Shown here: positions 22,460-32,340 of the stretch, in pieces
How positions within the stretch are numbered: position 1 is the stretch's first letter
How the letters are laid out: each line of letters opens with the position of its first letter
NCBI RefSeq assembly: GCF_018873765.1
Contig: NC_057920.1
Location: forward strand, 48,534,828 to 48,598,827
DNA: 64,000 nt
Direction of reading: 5' to 3'
Origin: Telopea speciosissima
Taxonomy: Eukaryota; Streptophyta; Magnoliopsida; Proteales; Proteaceae
Notes under the pieces: generated by a model
Told to the model about the DNA's origin: nothing
What the model saw: only the letters and a program-made list of their open reading frames with translations
The model's database searches: none
Program-made: the position numbers and the translations under genes

Positions 22460-22855
22460 TCTTTTTTTTTGGTAAAGGGGAATTTTACTGATAGGGGATG
22501 TGTGTACAAGAAGTAGCTTCAAAAGTACAGAGTTCCTGGAGCCACTGAGTAGATAACGGTCAATCCATCACACACACAAGTGATAGGGCCTTCCGAGCCA
22601 GGACATCAGCAACAATATTGATAGTCCGTGGAATATAGAAAAAAGAGCAAGAAACAAGGGATTGCGACAGTCTTCTGATGTCTGAAATAAGAGCTGCACA
22701 ACCAATATGAGGGAATCTACTTTGGTTTTGAATGTACTCCACTGCCTCCTTGCTATCAGACTCGATGCAGATTTTTGTATAACTAGAAGTAAAGGCCATA
22801 GAGAGCGCAAATCGAATAGCAAGAAGCTTCCCTGAAGTGCCGTTCCAAAGCTTAT
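22460..22855 (-). mobile_element. 5'-truncated LINE insertion (RNase H part only)
   Basis: An 18-bp direct repeat, ATGATATAGACAAATTAT, flanks the piece at 22442-22459 and 22856-22873. The left side begins with a T-run (22460-22470), which is the poly(A) tail of a minus-strand element. Inside, the minus-strand frame 22868-22560 encodes an RNase H-like domain of plant LINEs ('ICIESDSKEAVEYIQNQ', 'SCSFFYIPRTINIVADVLAR') ending in a stop. A long target duplication plus a poly(A) tail is the hallmark of target-primed reverse transcription. Confidence 0.88.
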
Positions 22856-22925
22856 ATGATATAGACAAATTATAGAGCCACTATTTTCATCAACAGTGAA
22901 GTTTTTGACGTATAGATTAAGCACC

Positions 22926-23249
22926 TAATAAAGAAAATGGTCGAATGGCTATCCTTTGCCCGTCAATTGACTGGGATTCTGTTTCATTTAATTTTGTAGA
23001 ATGAAAAAGAGAAAAAAATGCATGAAGGTCATTCCAAGCAAGCCTGACGCATTAATGGTCAAATGTTCCTATAGTTTAATAGAAGAAGAATTGGAACCGA
23101 GTCGAGTCTGATGCAGGGGTGCTATGACGATGTTTTGCTTAATTTAGACGTTAAAACTCAGTGAAAAAGCGGAATGGAATGGTAAAACAAAAAAGCCCAG
23201 CGAGCAATCTGATCGGACCGAGTCAGACGCCAGGTTTTCCAAAACCACA
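22926..23249. other. Unrecognised non-coding sequence
   Basis: No conserved ORF. Repeats of 'gagtcaga/gagtctga' type occur at 23100 and 23218. It may be old transposon sequence. Confidence 0.5.
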
Positions 23250-23412
23250 ATTGAAAGTACACCTATATATACGACTCCATTCCAATTAGACCAACATTGG
23301 TTTCTAGTCAAGCCAATCTCTTAAGAAAAGCCACTATTAATAGTACACCGATATGACCCAATTCCAATAAGACCAATAGGGGTTTGTGGTCAAGCTAATC
23401 TCAAAAGATTGA
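23250..23412. repeat. Imperfect tandem duplication of an 80-85 bp unit
   Basis: Each unit contains a 'CCAATTAGACCAACA...GGTCAAGCCAATCTC' block (near 23286-23326 and 23354-23400) preceded by an 'AGTACACC' block. The same 40-base block occurs inside the LINE at about 11381-11421. The two units differ at several sites. Confidence 0.7.
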
Positions 23413-23699
23413 AAGTCCGATGTGTCGGACCCTTTTTTTTTTTCTTTGGCTTAAGGTCAACAAATATTTATTAAATTTAAAAAAAAAAAAAGGGTACAAA
23501 AATGTAAGGTCCAGTTATACCTTGATGATTACAGAAAGACACCAAAGGATGAGCAGGCACACCTTCAGCATGGCTATCAGCAAGAGCAACTCAACCTTCT
23601 ATATGTGTCCATCAAACTTCATTTATTATGTATTGAATCATTTATTTATTTTGGTTTAATATCATTACAAGCAATATAAATTTTTTGAGCATTATGTGT

Positions 23700-25040
23700 C
23701 CTTAAGTTTACACTTTAAATGGAAGTCACGACAAGAGTTTTCACTGGACACCATTATCATATGGTTATTGCATTGTGTACGCTTAAACATGTTGATGTCA
23801 GGGTACAAATGCGAGTATACATATTGATGTGTATTAGCAAATAATTAAATTATGTCAATTCTCTCATGTGCTACTGCTAGATGTAAGTTTGGGACAGACA
23901 TGTGTCACCAAAACCCAATACCTGAGAGGGCCTTGTCACTACAAAATGTGAACACATACTTTGGTTCGTCAATGTTTGAGGTTCTGAGAACTAAAGCTGA
24001 TGTTATGGGAATGTGCGAATATTTTGTGAGTGAAAGAGTCACTCAATATGGTCTCCACTACCCGATTGGGAACATCAATGAGAGAGTGTGTATGGCTGGT
24101 CAAATGAGAATCAGGATCCTGTATCGATTTGGAAATGGTTTGTAAAGTTTATTTTCACATAAAATGATAGATTATATGTACGTTTTGATTGAAATGCCTA
24201 ATCGTGTTTTGTGGTTTCCGATCATGTACACAGATGCTCTGATATGGACATGTACTATGGAATGAGGTTTGATAGTATTTAAATACATGTCCTAGATTCC
24301 ATAACGACGATGTTGTAGTGGAGGGTTGGTACATAATAAGGTGTTATCATGTAAGGGTATTATTGGGATTTGTTAATTAAATAATTAATTTATTTGATTT
24401 AATGGATATGGTGCAATTATATTTTATTATCCAATTAGAATTAAAATAAATACTTTCCCTTTTAGATTCTGCTTCTTCCCTAATTAGAAGTACTAGGATT
24501 GGATGGTTGGATTCAAATCAAACTCATGGAGAGAGAGTCAGAATTTCACAAGGACTAAAGAGTCAGCCCCACAAGGGGCATTATAAAATCACATAAAGGG
24601 GGGGGGGAGCCGCCCAGGTGCTAGGCGTGGTTTTTGGCTCCAACCCCTTGGCCGAACTCTCCTGACTGTCTCTCTTGTTTTTGAGAGTTAGGGTTTGTTG
24701 AAACTATAGTATTTTGTCAAGGTTTTGGAAGAGATTTTACATTAGCTTGGAGAACCTGGGTTGTACCAAGAAAGGTTCAAGAACATCTATCTCTGTGTGC
24801 TCGTTGGACGAAGAACCACTATCTAGAGGACGAGCAACACTTGAGGCTATTTAGGTTAGCAAATCTACCTAACTCTTTTGTGATTAATTTTGTATGGTTT
24901 GATATTCATGGGGTGCAAAAGAACCCAAATCAATTCTTTCCGCTGATAATTGTTGTTATTCCATGTGATCTTGGAAAGAGATGGTTTAATTACTATGTTT
25001 GATTCTACCCACTAACACAAAGATCTCAGACAATGATCAC
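23700..25040 (+). mobile_element. Copia LTR-like sequence (plus strand)
   Basis: This region parallels the minus-strand Copia LTR at 25990-27342: a 'GAGAGAGTGTGTATGGCTGGTC' block (near 24080), an AT-rich stretch, the 'GTAGTGGAGGGT' block (24316), a GA-rich leader, 'CTATCTAGAGGACGAGCAAC' (24820) and a 'TTTCCGCTG' end (24948). No element genes are attached, so it is a solo LTR or fragment. The ends are approximate and no target duplication was found. The 97-codon ORF at 23852-24145 lies within it and is not considered a gene. Confidence 0.6.
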
Positions 25041-25989
25041 CTACAAAAAAATTGATATCTATGCCTTCCTTGTTCGTCCCTCATCAATTCGACATGCCAA
25101 CTCATTATCTCACAAGTAGTACTAATTACAGTACACAAACAAAATGAGTCCAGTTGAATCTCTCTCTCTCTCTCTCTCTTTCTCTCTTTTAAGTTGCCTT
25201 GTAAACTCGTTTCAAAGCAATATTGTTTGGGTGCCTTTTACTTGGTTAAACTAAAGTTGATGCAAGGATATATAATCTACCAATCTTATGGTCATTGGAG
25301 CCTCTAGCTTTTACAAATAAGTGATGTGAACAAAGCTCTTCATGTAAAATTGGTTGGAGACTTCTACATTTCTTAACCCCAAGAAGTTTTGTGGGTTAGC
25401 ATTCTTTGAAAGAAATATTGTTCTTACAAACATTTTTATGCAGAAAGTAAAATAATTTGCTAGAAAAATATAGAAGGTTATCCAATGGTAACAAATAGAA
25501 GCTTTCATGATGCCGCTTCAGCCCACATCTTGAACACCCTATCACAAAACCATATCCTAGCACCAGCTCAAGGCCCATCACTAAAACTAGGTTCAAAGGG
25601 AACCCAAAGAACAAAACCAACAAAGTGGATATCCTTTCCAATGAATTTGGAATGAAGTCAATTCGAGTTGTATCGAAGTAGTTATGCCCTTTTTATTGAG
25701 CATGTTCAGAACAGCCCGACCGCCAGTCTTATTTGCCTTTTCATGTGCTTTGATGGATGCTGAGGTGGCATTCACATTCAAGTTATTCTTGCCTAAATTC
25801 TTCACTTCTAAAGTTTCCCTTTGAAGATAGTATCAAGACTCCTTGAAACAAGATTAATCATGACATTTACCAAAACCAACACCTCATTGTGTGTCTCTTC
25901 ACTTCACAAAGTGGATAAAGTGGCTTTTCAATTCTTGAGTGCACTATGATGTGGCAGCTCTATTGGGAAACAATCGAGTTATCTGAAAA
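25041..25989. other. Unrecognised non-coding sequence with a CT microsatellite
   Basis: A CT-repeat runs at about 25158-25192. The rest has no conserved ORF and may be degenerate LTR or leader sequence of the Copia element on its right. Confidence 0.5.
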
Positions 25990-27342
25990 CACAATAGAAT
26001 CAGATTGAGTATTTGTCTTTGCATTCAAGTTTGAGATTTTTTCCCATAACAAAAATTAAATGGAAAACATAAGTTACTTGAGAACAACAAGTGTAGTTCC
26101 TCCTCCAGATAATAGTTCTTCCACACTCGAGCAATGATGGGATTTGCAGATGTTCAACTTTTGAATCTCCAAATCGTAGCAAACAACCAACTCAAACTAT
26201 CACCAACAACTTGAGATTCAAAACCTCAAAGCACCAAACCCCTATCACTCTTGATGAGAGAAAGGAGAGAGAAAAAATTCGGCCAAGGAGGGGGACAAGA
26301 AAATTCAGCCAATAATGAAGGCCCCTCCCCTTTTTGTGCTCCTATATATAATCCAACCCATTTAGGGTTGAATGGATCGAATCCTAATTCTCACTTTCCT
26401 AAAGTGATTGAGAGAATTGTTAGTGAAGTAACTTGGTTTGCAATCCAACTTGCTTCTAAAGAGGGAAGAGGTAGAATCTTAAAGGGATTTTGGCATCCAT
26501 TTAGTTATAATGAATATTTTATCAAATAAAATAATACTATATTTAAAGACCAAAAATCTATTTTAATTTCTCAATTAATAGTCATGTATAATTAAACTCT
26601 TTAATTTTCTTATAGGACCCTCCACTAAACAATATCATAAGATGGACTATAAGACATGTAATTAAATATTGTCAAACCCCAATCCACCGTACATGTCTTT
26701 AATTAGAGATCCCATGATCACAATCAGATGATTAAAAATTATGCAATTAAACATTGTTTAAACAATATACTAATATATAAATAAATTGAAATAAATTTAT
26801 AAACAAATTACAAAAAAACCACTGGATCCAAGTTCTAGTCTGACTGACCACATACATTCTCTCTACTTTATGTTCCACAATCAAGGGTATTGAATTCCAT
26901 GTTGAGCATCTCTTTCTTTCACAATGAGCCATTACGAATCCAACACATCGATATATAATCCACATGACATCAACCATTGGTGTACCAAAATCCATAATGT
27001 AACACCGTACCAATAAGGATCTCTCAGGTTAAAGGGTCGCTGGTAATGGGTACACATTTCTCCTTGATACAACATGTACTATTACATGTGAGAATTTGTA
27101 CCAGATTCTTTTCTATACCAACAAACGATGTGTATTTACATTTATGCCCTGAAAACAACTTTTCTAATGACATAAAATGTAATAACTATATGAACAAGAT
27201 GTCCAGTCCTATCACTTGTCGAGAACTATTTTGGGTGAAAACCCATAGAACAAACTTATAAACCCATAAATAAATTAATGTAATAATAAAATTAAATTTA
27301 TTTTTTCCAAAATGAATCGGGTTTGATGCACACACTCCAACA
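25990..27342 (-). mobile_element. 3' LTR of a truncated Copia element
   Basis: On the minus strand it starts TGTTGGAGTG at 27342, immediately after the polypurine tract AAGTGGGAGAT (27343-27355). It shows a 'GTGGAGGGTCC' block, a TATA-like 'TATATATAGGAGC' (near 26350-26338) and the same downstream blocks as 23700-25040. The far end is not defined by a target duplication, and the 25990 limit is a guess from sequence similarity. Confidence 0.65.
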
Positions 27343-28115
27343 ATCTCCCACTTGTACATAAAAACCAATTTCCCATATGCTTTACACCCATATTTGTTAA
27401 ACACTATAGGTAATAAGCCCTTATTTATGGGATCTGACACATTGTCTTCTAAGGCTACCATCATAATTGCAACATTACCGTTCTGAATGATCTCTCTAAT
27501 TAGAAGGTACTTCCGTTGCATGTGTTTGTTTCTTTGATGGGTCCTAGGCTCTTTTGCTTGCACAATAGCCCCCTTGTTATCACAGTATAATGGTATAGGC
27601 CCTTTCACAAGATTAGGAACAACTCCCAGGTTAGTCAAAAACTTTCTCAAACTAAACACTTTCTTTGGCTGCTTCATTGGTTGTTATGTACTCAGCTTCA
27701 GTGGTAGAATCAGCCGTAGGTTTCTACTTTGCACTCCTCTAAATGATTGATCCTTCTCACAAAATAAATATTAAGCCGAAAGTTAACTTCCGGTCATCCT
27801 TATTGGTCTGAAAGTCTGAGTCTATATACCCCATCACTGGCATTTGATCAGTGCCATAGTCAAATAAATGATCCTTAGTCTTTCATAAATACTTGAAGAT
27901 ATTCTTTACAGCGGTCCAATGTTCTTGTCCTGGATTGGACTAATATTGGCTCACTATCCCAACCGAATAGTAGATGTTTGATCTAGTACTTAACATGGCA
28001 TACATGAGACTTCCCACTATGGAGCAGAGGGAATTCTCTTCATCTCCTCAATGTCCTCCTGAGATTAAGGGCACTGGGATTTGGATAAACTAACTCCATG
28101 TCTAAAAGGTACATA
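27343..28115 (-). pseudogene. Copia pol 3' fragment (end of reverse transcriptase and RNase H)
   Basis: The minus-strand frames give 'HGVSLSKSQCP', 'VGSLMYAML', '[15 protein letters not shown]' and 'FLTNLGVVPNLVKGPIPLYCDN', followed by 'NKHMQRKYLLIREIIQ'. This is the C-terminal part of Copia reverse transcriptase and RNase H. It contains stops and small shifts. It is truncated at about 28115, where unrelated sequence of the next locus begins. Confidence 0.85.
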
Positions 28116-28309
28116 GATTGAAATTTGGCAGAGCCATTACATCGGAGTGGGTTGAAAGTACTACACCCAATTACAACTTAGAAAAAAAAGAGTACAATTG
28201 ATAATAGGAAATGCATAAAACATAACTGGAAAATAAAACATAGGCTTCAAGAAGCTAGAGACATCAGGACTACTAAGCTACTGCTGAGCTGGATCATCGC
28301 TCCGCGGAG

Positions 28310-28413
28310 GCTGAGATTATCTCGAGTTGACCTGATAATGGGAGTCCCACAAGTCCAGTCGCTACTCAATAGACCCCACTCTCCCCTCCAGGTCAACTCG
28401 AGACAATCTCAGC
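28310..28413. repeat. Inverted repeat with 25-base arms at the end of LPYGR copy 2
   Basis: The arm 28310-28334 is the reverse complement of 28389-28413 with one mismatch, across a 54-base centre. The right arm overlaps the stop codon region (28393) of the minus-strand gene. In the transcript it would form a strong hairpin at the 3' end of the coding sequence. It contains CTCGAGTTGACCTG. Confidence 0.85.
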
Positions 28414-29581
28414 TGAGATGCCTCTTAACTGTGCCATCATATCCTCCCAACCATAAGTCTCGGATACTGGGGGAGGTACCTGCAAACCAGAAGCCTCTTT
28501 AAGACCATGCACGGGAAGATCTCCAAACTGCGTGCCTGGTACTACGGGATCATCCTCTCTCCCATGCATCTCCCCAGTCTCACCTACTCCCCCTACACCT
28601 TCAACACCTACATCCTCATCCTCAAATTCCTTCATCTCTTCATCAACCTCTTTAGAAGGACTCTCTGGCTCACCCAACAACCTCATTTTCTTCATGGAGG
28701 TCTTACTAATGGGTTTCAGCCCATCACCTCCCTCAAACTCTCCGAGAAGGGAAACTCCAAAGTGCATGAAGACTCGAGTAAGGAACCTCCCATAAGGTAG
28801 ATTCCCATCAACTGGGTTCTGGGCACGGTAAAGCATGACATGCATAAGTAAGTAGGGTAGGTTGATCTCGGGACCTCCCTTCCCGGCCCTTAGCAGGCAA
28901 TATGTGATGTAGGCACGGAGCATGGAAATATTAACTCTGTTACCCCCCTTGGGGTAGATGTTGTAGGAGATACACCTACTCAAGATCCTGGTAGTAGGCC
29001 TGAAGCTCCCCTCAGACTTCGGAACTCTCTCTGAACCAGTAAGGGCTTTGAACACCTGAGACCTAGTCTCCAAGGAAAACTGATCTGAGATATCGACCAT
29101 GGGCCTATAGAAACACCTAATACCCCTGTTAGGTATCTGTAAGATCTTGGCCAAGATAGCTGGGGTAAAGGTCATATCCACTCCTTTCACCCTACTCTGA
29201 AGCCTAAAAACCTTGCATTCCACCCATTGGACCAAAATTGCAATAGAAATGTCGAACCAAGTTTGGGTAGCAAGGAAGGGTAGGAGATAGCATAAGTGCC
29301 CAACCCAAAGCATTAAATCTTTCAAAAAGCCTAAATTTTTGGAAGTCCTCTACTTGCACCATCCTTCCATTCATGATGCTTTTGTCTTGGAACTTCTCCC
29401 ATACTTGCTCATACTCAAATCGAGCAAACCAGATTCGGTCAAATTCAGGTTCTTCGGATGAAGAATCACCCCCAGATGTGGGTGATGGCACGGCCTGTGA
29501 TGGTGGTGGCGAAGGATCAGACTATGGCCGCTTGGAGGCTGCTGCCTTCCTTGCTGTGCTATGTGTTTTGCTTGTAGACAT
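28393..29581 (-). pseudogene. LPYGR-family gene, copy 2 (putative plant transposon protein domain), broken
   Basis: The minus-strand frame starts at ATG 29581. It meets an in-frame TAG (29524-29522), reaches the 'CYPNLVRHFYCN' block and needs a frameshift near 29210-29230. It then runs open for about 275 codons to 28393, with 'SRVKGVDMTFTPAILAKIL', 'RAYITYCLL' and 'GNLPYGRFLTRVFMHFGVSL'. An acidic Glu/Asp-rich tail follows. Copy 1 and the SIRE-borne copy have the same blocks in the same order, including 'R[AI]YITYC' before 'LPYGR'. No catalytic motif is evident. Compared with the SIRE-borne copy (about 410 codons), the length is similar. A 5'-UTR intron precedes the ATG. Confidence 0.75.
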
Positions 29582-29583
29582 GG

Positions 29584-29664
29584 CTGCAATATAGCAAAGA
29601 GGGAAGTTAGGGTTTATACAAAAAAAAAAAAAGGAAAAGAAAGAGAGAAATCTGCCAAACTTAC
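29584..29664 (-). other. Probable 5'-UTR intron of LPYGR copy 2
   Basis: On the minus strand, CCTAG|GTAAGTTT at 29664 is a near-consensus donor. A pyrimidine-rich tract leads to ATTGCAG at 29584. The ATG lies two bases into the next exon. The 81-base intron is AT-rich. It is inferred from sequence signals only. Confidence 0.55.
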
Positions 29665-29829
29665 CTAGGGCATGCATAGACACGAAGGAATGTCGATGTG
29701 ACGCCTTGGAATGGTGGAAGATAACCTGCAAAACCCTTGGGGCACAATATGGGAAGTCCAAATCTCTCAAGAAGGGAAAATCTCTCAAGAAGGGAAAAAG
29801 AAATGAAGACAATAGGTCTCAGATTGTGT

Positions 29830-29905
29830 TTTAAACAGTCCCCGATTCTCTGGACGATGGCACTGAATGTTTGACCCAATCGTCCAGTCAAACGTCTAGA
29901 GAATG
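29830..29905 (-). promoter_or_regulatory. Fold-back motif and TTTAAA box upstream of LPYGR copy 2
   Basis: On the minus strand, CTCTAGACGTTTGACTGGAC faces GCCATCGTCCAGAG across a GATTGGGTCAAAC centre (29902-29849). The motif closely resembles the U3 hairpin of the chromovirus LTRs, with the same CTGGACGATT words. A GTTTAAAACAC box (about 29839-29829) lies downstream, about 170 bases from the donor of the 5'-UTR intron. Confidence 0.5.
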
Positions 29906-30437
29906 GATGACAACAGTAAAAAAACTTCTGATTTTTTGCTTGAATTCACATGGTATATATGGGCATTTTGGACATCTTAAAACCATGTAGTTGGTCATGA
30001 TGACATTAGGGGTAAATTCAAAAAATATATATATAATGCCTATGTAAAATATAAGACATATATGCAATACAAGGGAGAAAGAAAACCAAAAAAAAAGGAG
30101 ATTTTTGTAAAGCGAAACCCATTGCGTGCATATGTGCATATATGTAAATAAAGTATGCATAAATTTGGATGTAAGTACTTGTGTGTGATATTGAGAGTAG
30201 AAATCCGAACATAGATAGATAGGGAAATATATATATATATAAAAGAGAGAGAATTGTAATTAGCATCATACCTTTAAGTTCTAATGTGCTTGTGACCGAT
30301 TGATGTATTAAATTTTTTTTTTATATTGCTATTTTGCTTATACCCTTGAGTTACCTCATTTAAGATTCTTGACTGTATTACCTGAGTTCATACAACCTTA
30401 AGTACATCCATCCAAGATAGGGAACCATAGGAACCTA
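29906..30437. other. AT-rich spacer
   Basis: No conserved gene. TA microsatellite-like runs occur at 30028-30036 and 30227-30241. Confidence 0.55.
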
Positions 30438-30725
30438 ATGTTCAAAAAAAAATCTCTCCATGGCAAGGTTGGTTATGTTTCGCGCCCGATAAACCCCAGT
30501 AACACGCACTACATTAGCCGACTAAGAAAGAGGCTAGCTCGAATCCAGAGGATTAGAACCCAAGCAGAGAAGTACCTAGTAGTATACTTAGCACTTCTTG
30601 ACACCTTCAAGGAGGAGGACCACAATATTTATTTTGCTCTAGTTGATGAGGTTAGGAGTGACCTAGTGTACCAAGACCTACATGCTTTTATCACAGGGAG
30701 AAGGTTGGAACGCCTTGCTTGCTAA
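30438..30725 (+). CDS. Unrecognised 95-residue ORF
   Basis: A basic N-terminal half (several Arg/Lys, 'SRLRKRLARIQRIRTQAEKY') is followed by a segment with alternating hydrophobic residues ('YLVVYLALLDTF', 'YFALVDEV'). It has a clean stop and a plausible helical pattern. I do not recognise a family. It lies just upstream of the chromovirus gag and could be transposon-derived or chance. If it is real, it may be part of an exon rather than a whole gene. Confidence 0.2.
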   Translation: MFKKKSLHGKVGYVSRPINPSNTHYISRLRKRLARIQRIRTQAEKYLVVYLALLDTFKEEDHNIYFALVDEVRSDLVYQDLHAFITGRRLERLAC

Positions 30726-30949
30726 ACACAAGTATAAACCAAAATATGCTTAACTATTATAGAAATTAATCCTGTTGTCTTATGTGATAAATTTTTTATT
30801 TATTTACATAAAACTCTCCTTGTTAGATGGAAATGTAATCAAACTGCAACCTAGGAAGAATGCTATCTTGTGTAACTTAGATCAAATTAGAACTGTCACT
30901 AGTAAAGATAAGAATAAGAGCTATTCATTGGCAAAATTCCTTTTAGCAA
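30726..30949. other. Spacer before chromovirus gag, no LTR or primer site found
   Basis: The sequence is AT-rich. A 5' LTR end (GTGTGACA) and a primer-binding site would be expected here but neither is present, so the 5' end of the chromovirus was deleted or replaced. Confidence 0.5.
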
Positions 30950-32340
30950 TCAAACATGGTTTACACAAGATCAAACCGGGGTGGTCGTCATGGAAGAGGC
31001 CCTCAATTAGTTCTGGAAGTTGAGCTACCGGATAGAGCCAAAGCTCAGAATTTTGAAGTATCGGTTACTTCGCCAAGAGTACCCTGAGTTATCCCACACC
31101 TGGTGCCAGTAGTTGCCCCAGCTGCTACAACTGTACCCCCTCCAGGCATGGCTGTTGGTGAAGTAAATATCGTCATGGCAACCATAGTGCACACTATGCA
31201 ACAACAACAAGAGTCGTTGGGCCAGATGACTGCTCAGTTTGCGACTATAATGTAGCAACAAGCGGCACCACCACCACCCAATCAGCCCCTGCAATTTCCA
31301 CCACCTGTGCCTCGACATGCGGTGGAAAGCTCCACAGCTAAAGTGATGGAGAGATTCAAGAAACTCTAGCCGCCTGTGTTCTCCAAGCTTAATTCTGAGG
31401 CAATGCAATCGGAAAGGTGGATTAGCGTCTTAGAGAAAACATTTGACATACTCGAGTACATGTACCGATGCTCAGAAATTGATATGCGCCGGGTATAATT
31501 ACAAAATGAGGCAGAAGCATGGTGGAAGGCAACGAGACCTAACTTGGAAGCAGTTCATCCCAACCCTACTTGGGATGAATTTAAGGAAGTATTTTTCAAG
31601 AATTATTTCCCCAAGAGTTTCAAAGACAAGAAGGAAGCTGAATTCTCTGCCCTCGTACAAGGATCAAAGACTGTGCTGGATTACCAGCAGCAATTTGATG
31701 ATTTGTTCCATTTCGCACCGGAGCATATGAAGGGGGAAGCTAGCAAGACGAAGAAGTTTGAGAAAGGACTCAAGTCGGAGATTGCATCTACTCTGTCAGT
31801 ACTAGACATTCGAGATTATGCACAGATGGTTGATAAGGCAAAGACCCTAGAGGATAGACTACAGGAGAAGACTACTGCGTCGCTTGGATTGGGCAAAAGG
31901 CTGAGTAACTATCAGAACTTTGGGTGGCCAAACAAGGCATTTCGGGGGACTAGCTCGAGCCCTAATCCAATACAGTATTGACGGCAAGAAACGAGCCAAA
32001 CTCCTCAACCTTTCCGTCCTGCTTACAATCGGACTACTTAGAATGCTCAACCTACTGCTAGCTAAGCAACAACTGCTGCCCCGCCACCTCGACCAGCGAT
32101 GAGCTAAGCGAGCCAGGCCTCTTCTCCCTCTGCACTATCCAATAAATGCTTTGTATGCCACAAAGCTGGGCACCTGGCTAGAGATTGTGCGAGCCGTGGA
32201 TACAACTCTTACTTGCCAATCCAGTCTGCCGCTCGACCCTTTCAGCCTCGATACAATCGAACGCGAGGAAAGATGTTCACACTAACCAATGAAGAAGTAG
32301 AGGCGAACCCAGAAGTAATGACAGGTATGTGCTTGTAACA
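30950..32340 (+). pseudogene. Chromovirus gag
   Basis: The frame starts with an Arg/Gly-rich stretch ('GGRHGRGPQ', about 30975). It passes through stops near 31090, 31255 and 31368. The frame 31544-31981 has the Retrotrans_gag core ('EAVHPNPTWDEFKEVFFKNY', 'EFSALVQGSKTVLDYQQQFD'). Near 32150 there is a CCHC knuckle, 'CFVCHKAGHLARDC', with C-x2-C-x4-H-x4-C spacing. Gag packages the element RNA. Several nonsense codons and one or more shifts make it non-functional. Confidence 0.85.

Noticed and set aside
23430..23500. T-run and A-run pair that might be another LINE poly(A) end.
   Set aside because: No flanking direct repeat of useful length and no LINE coding sequence next to it.
23852..24145. 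97-codon ORF.
   Set aside because: It lies in a Copia LTR-like sequence and matches the minus-strand LTR at 25990-27342 at the DNA level without a conserved frame.
26747..27013. 88-codon ORF.
   Set aside because: It lies in the LTR of the minus-strand Copia element.
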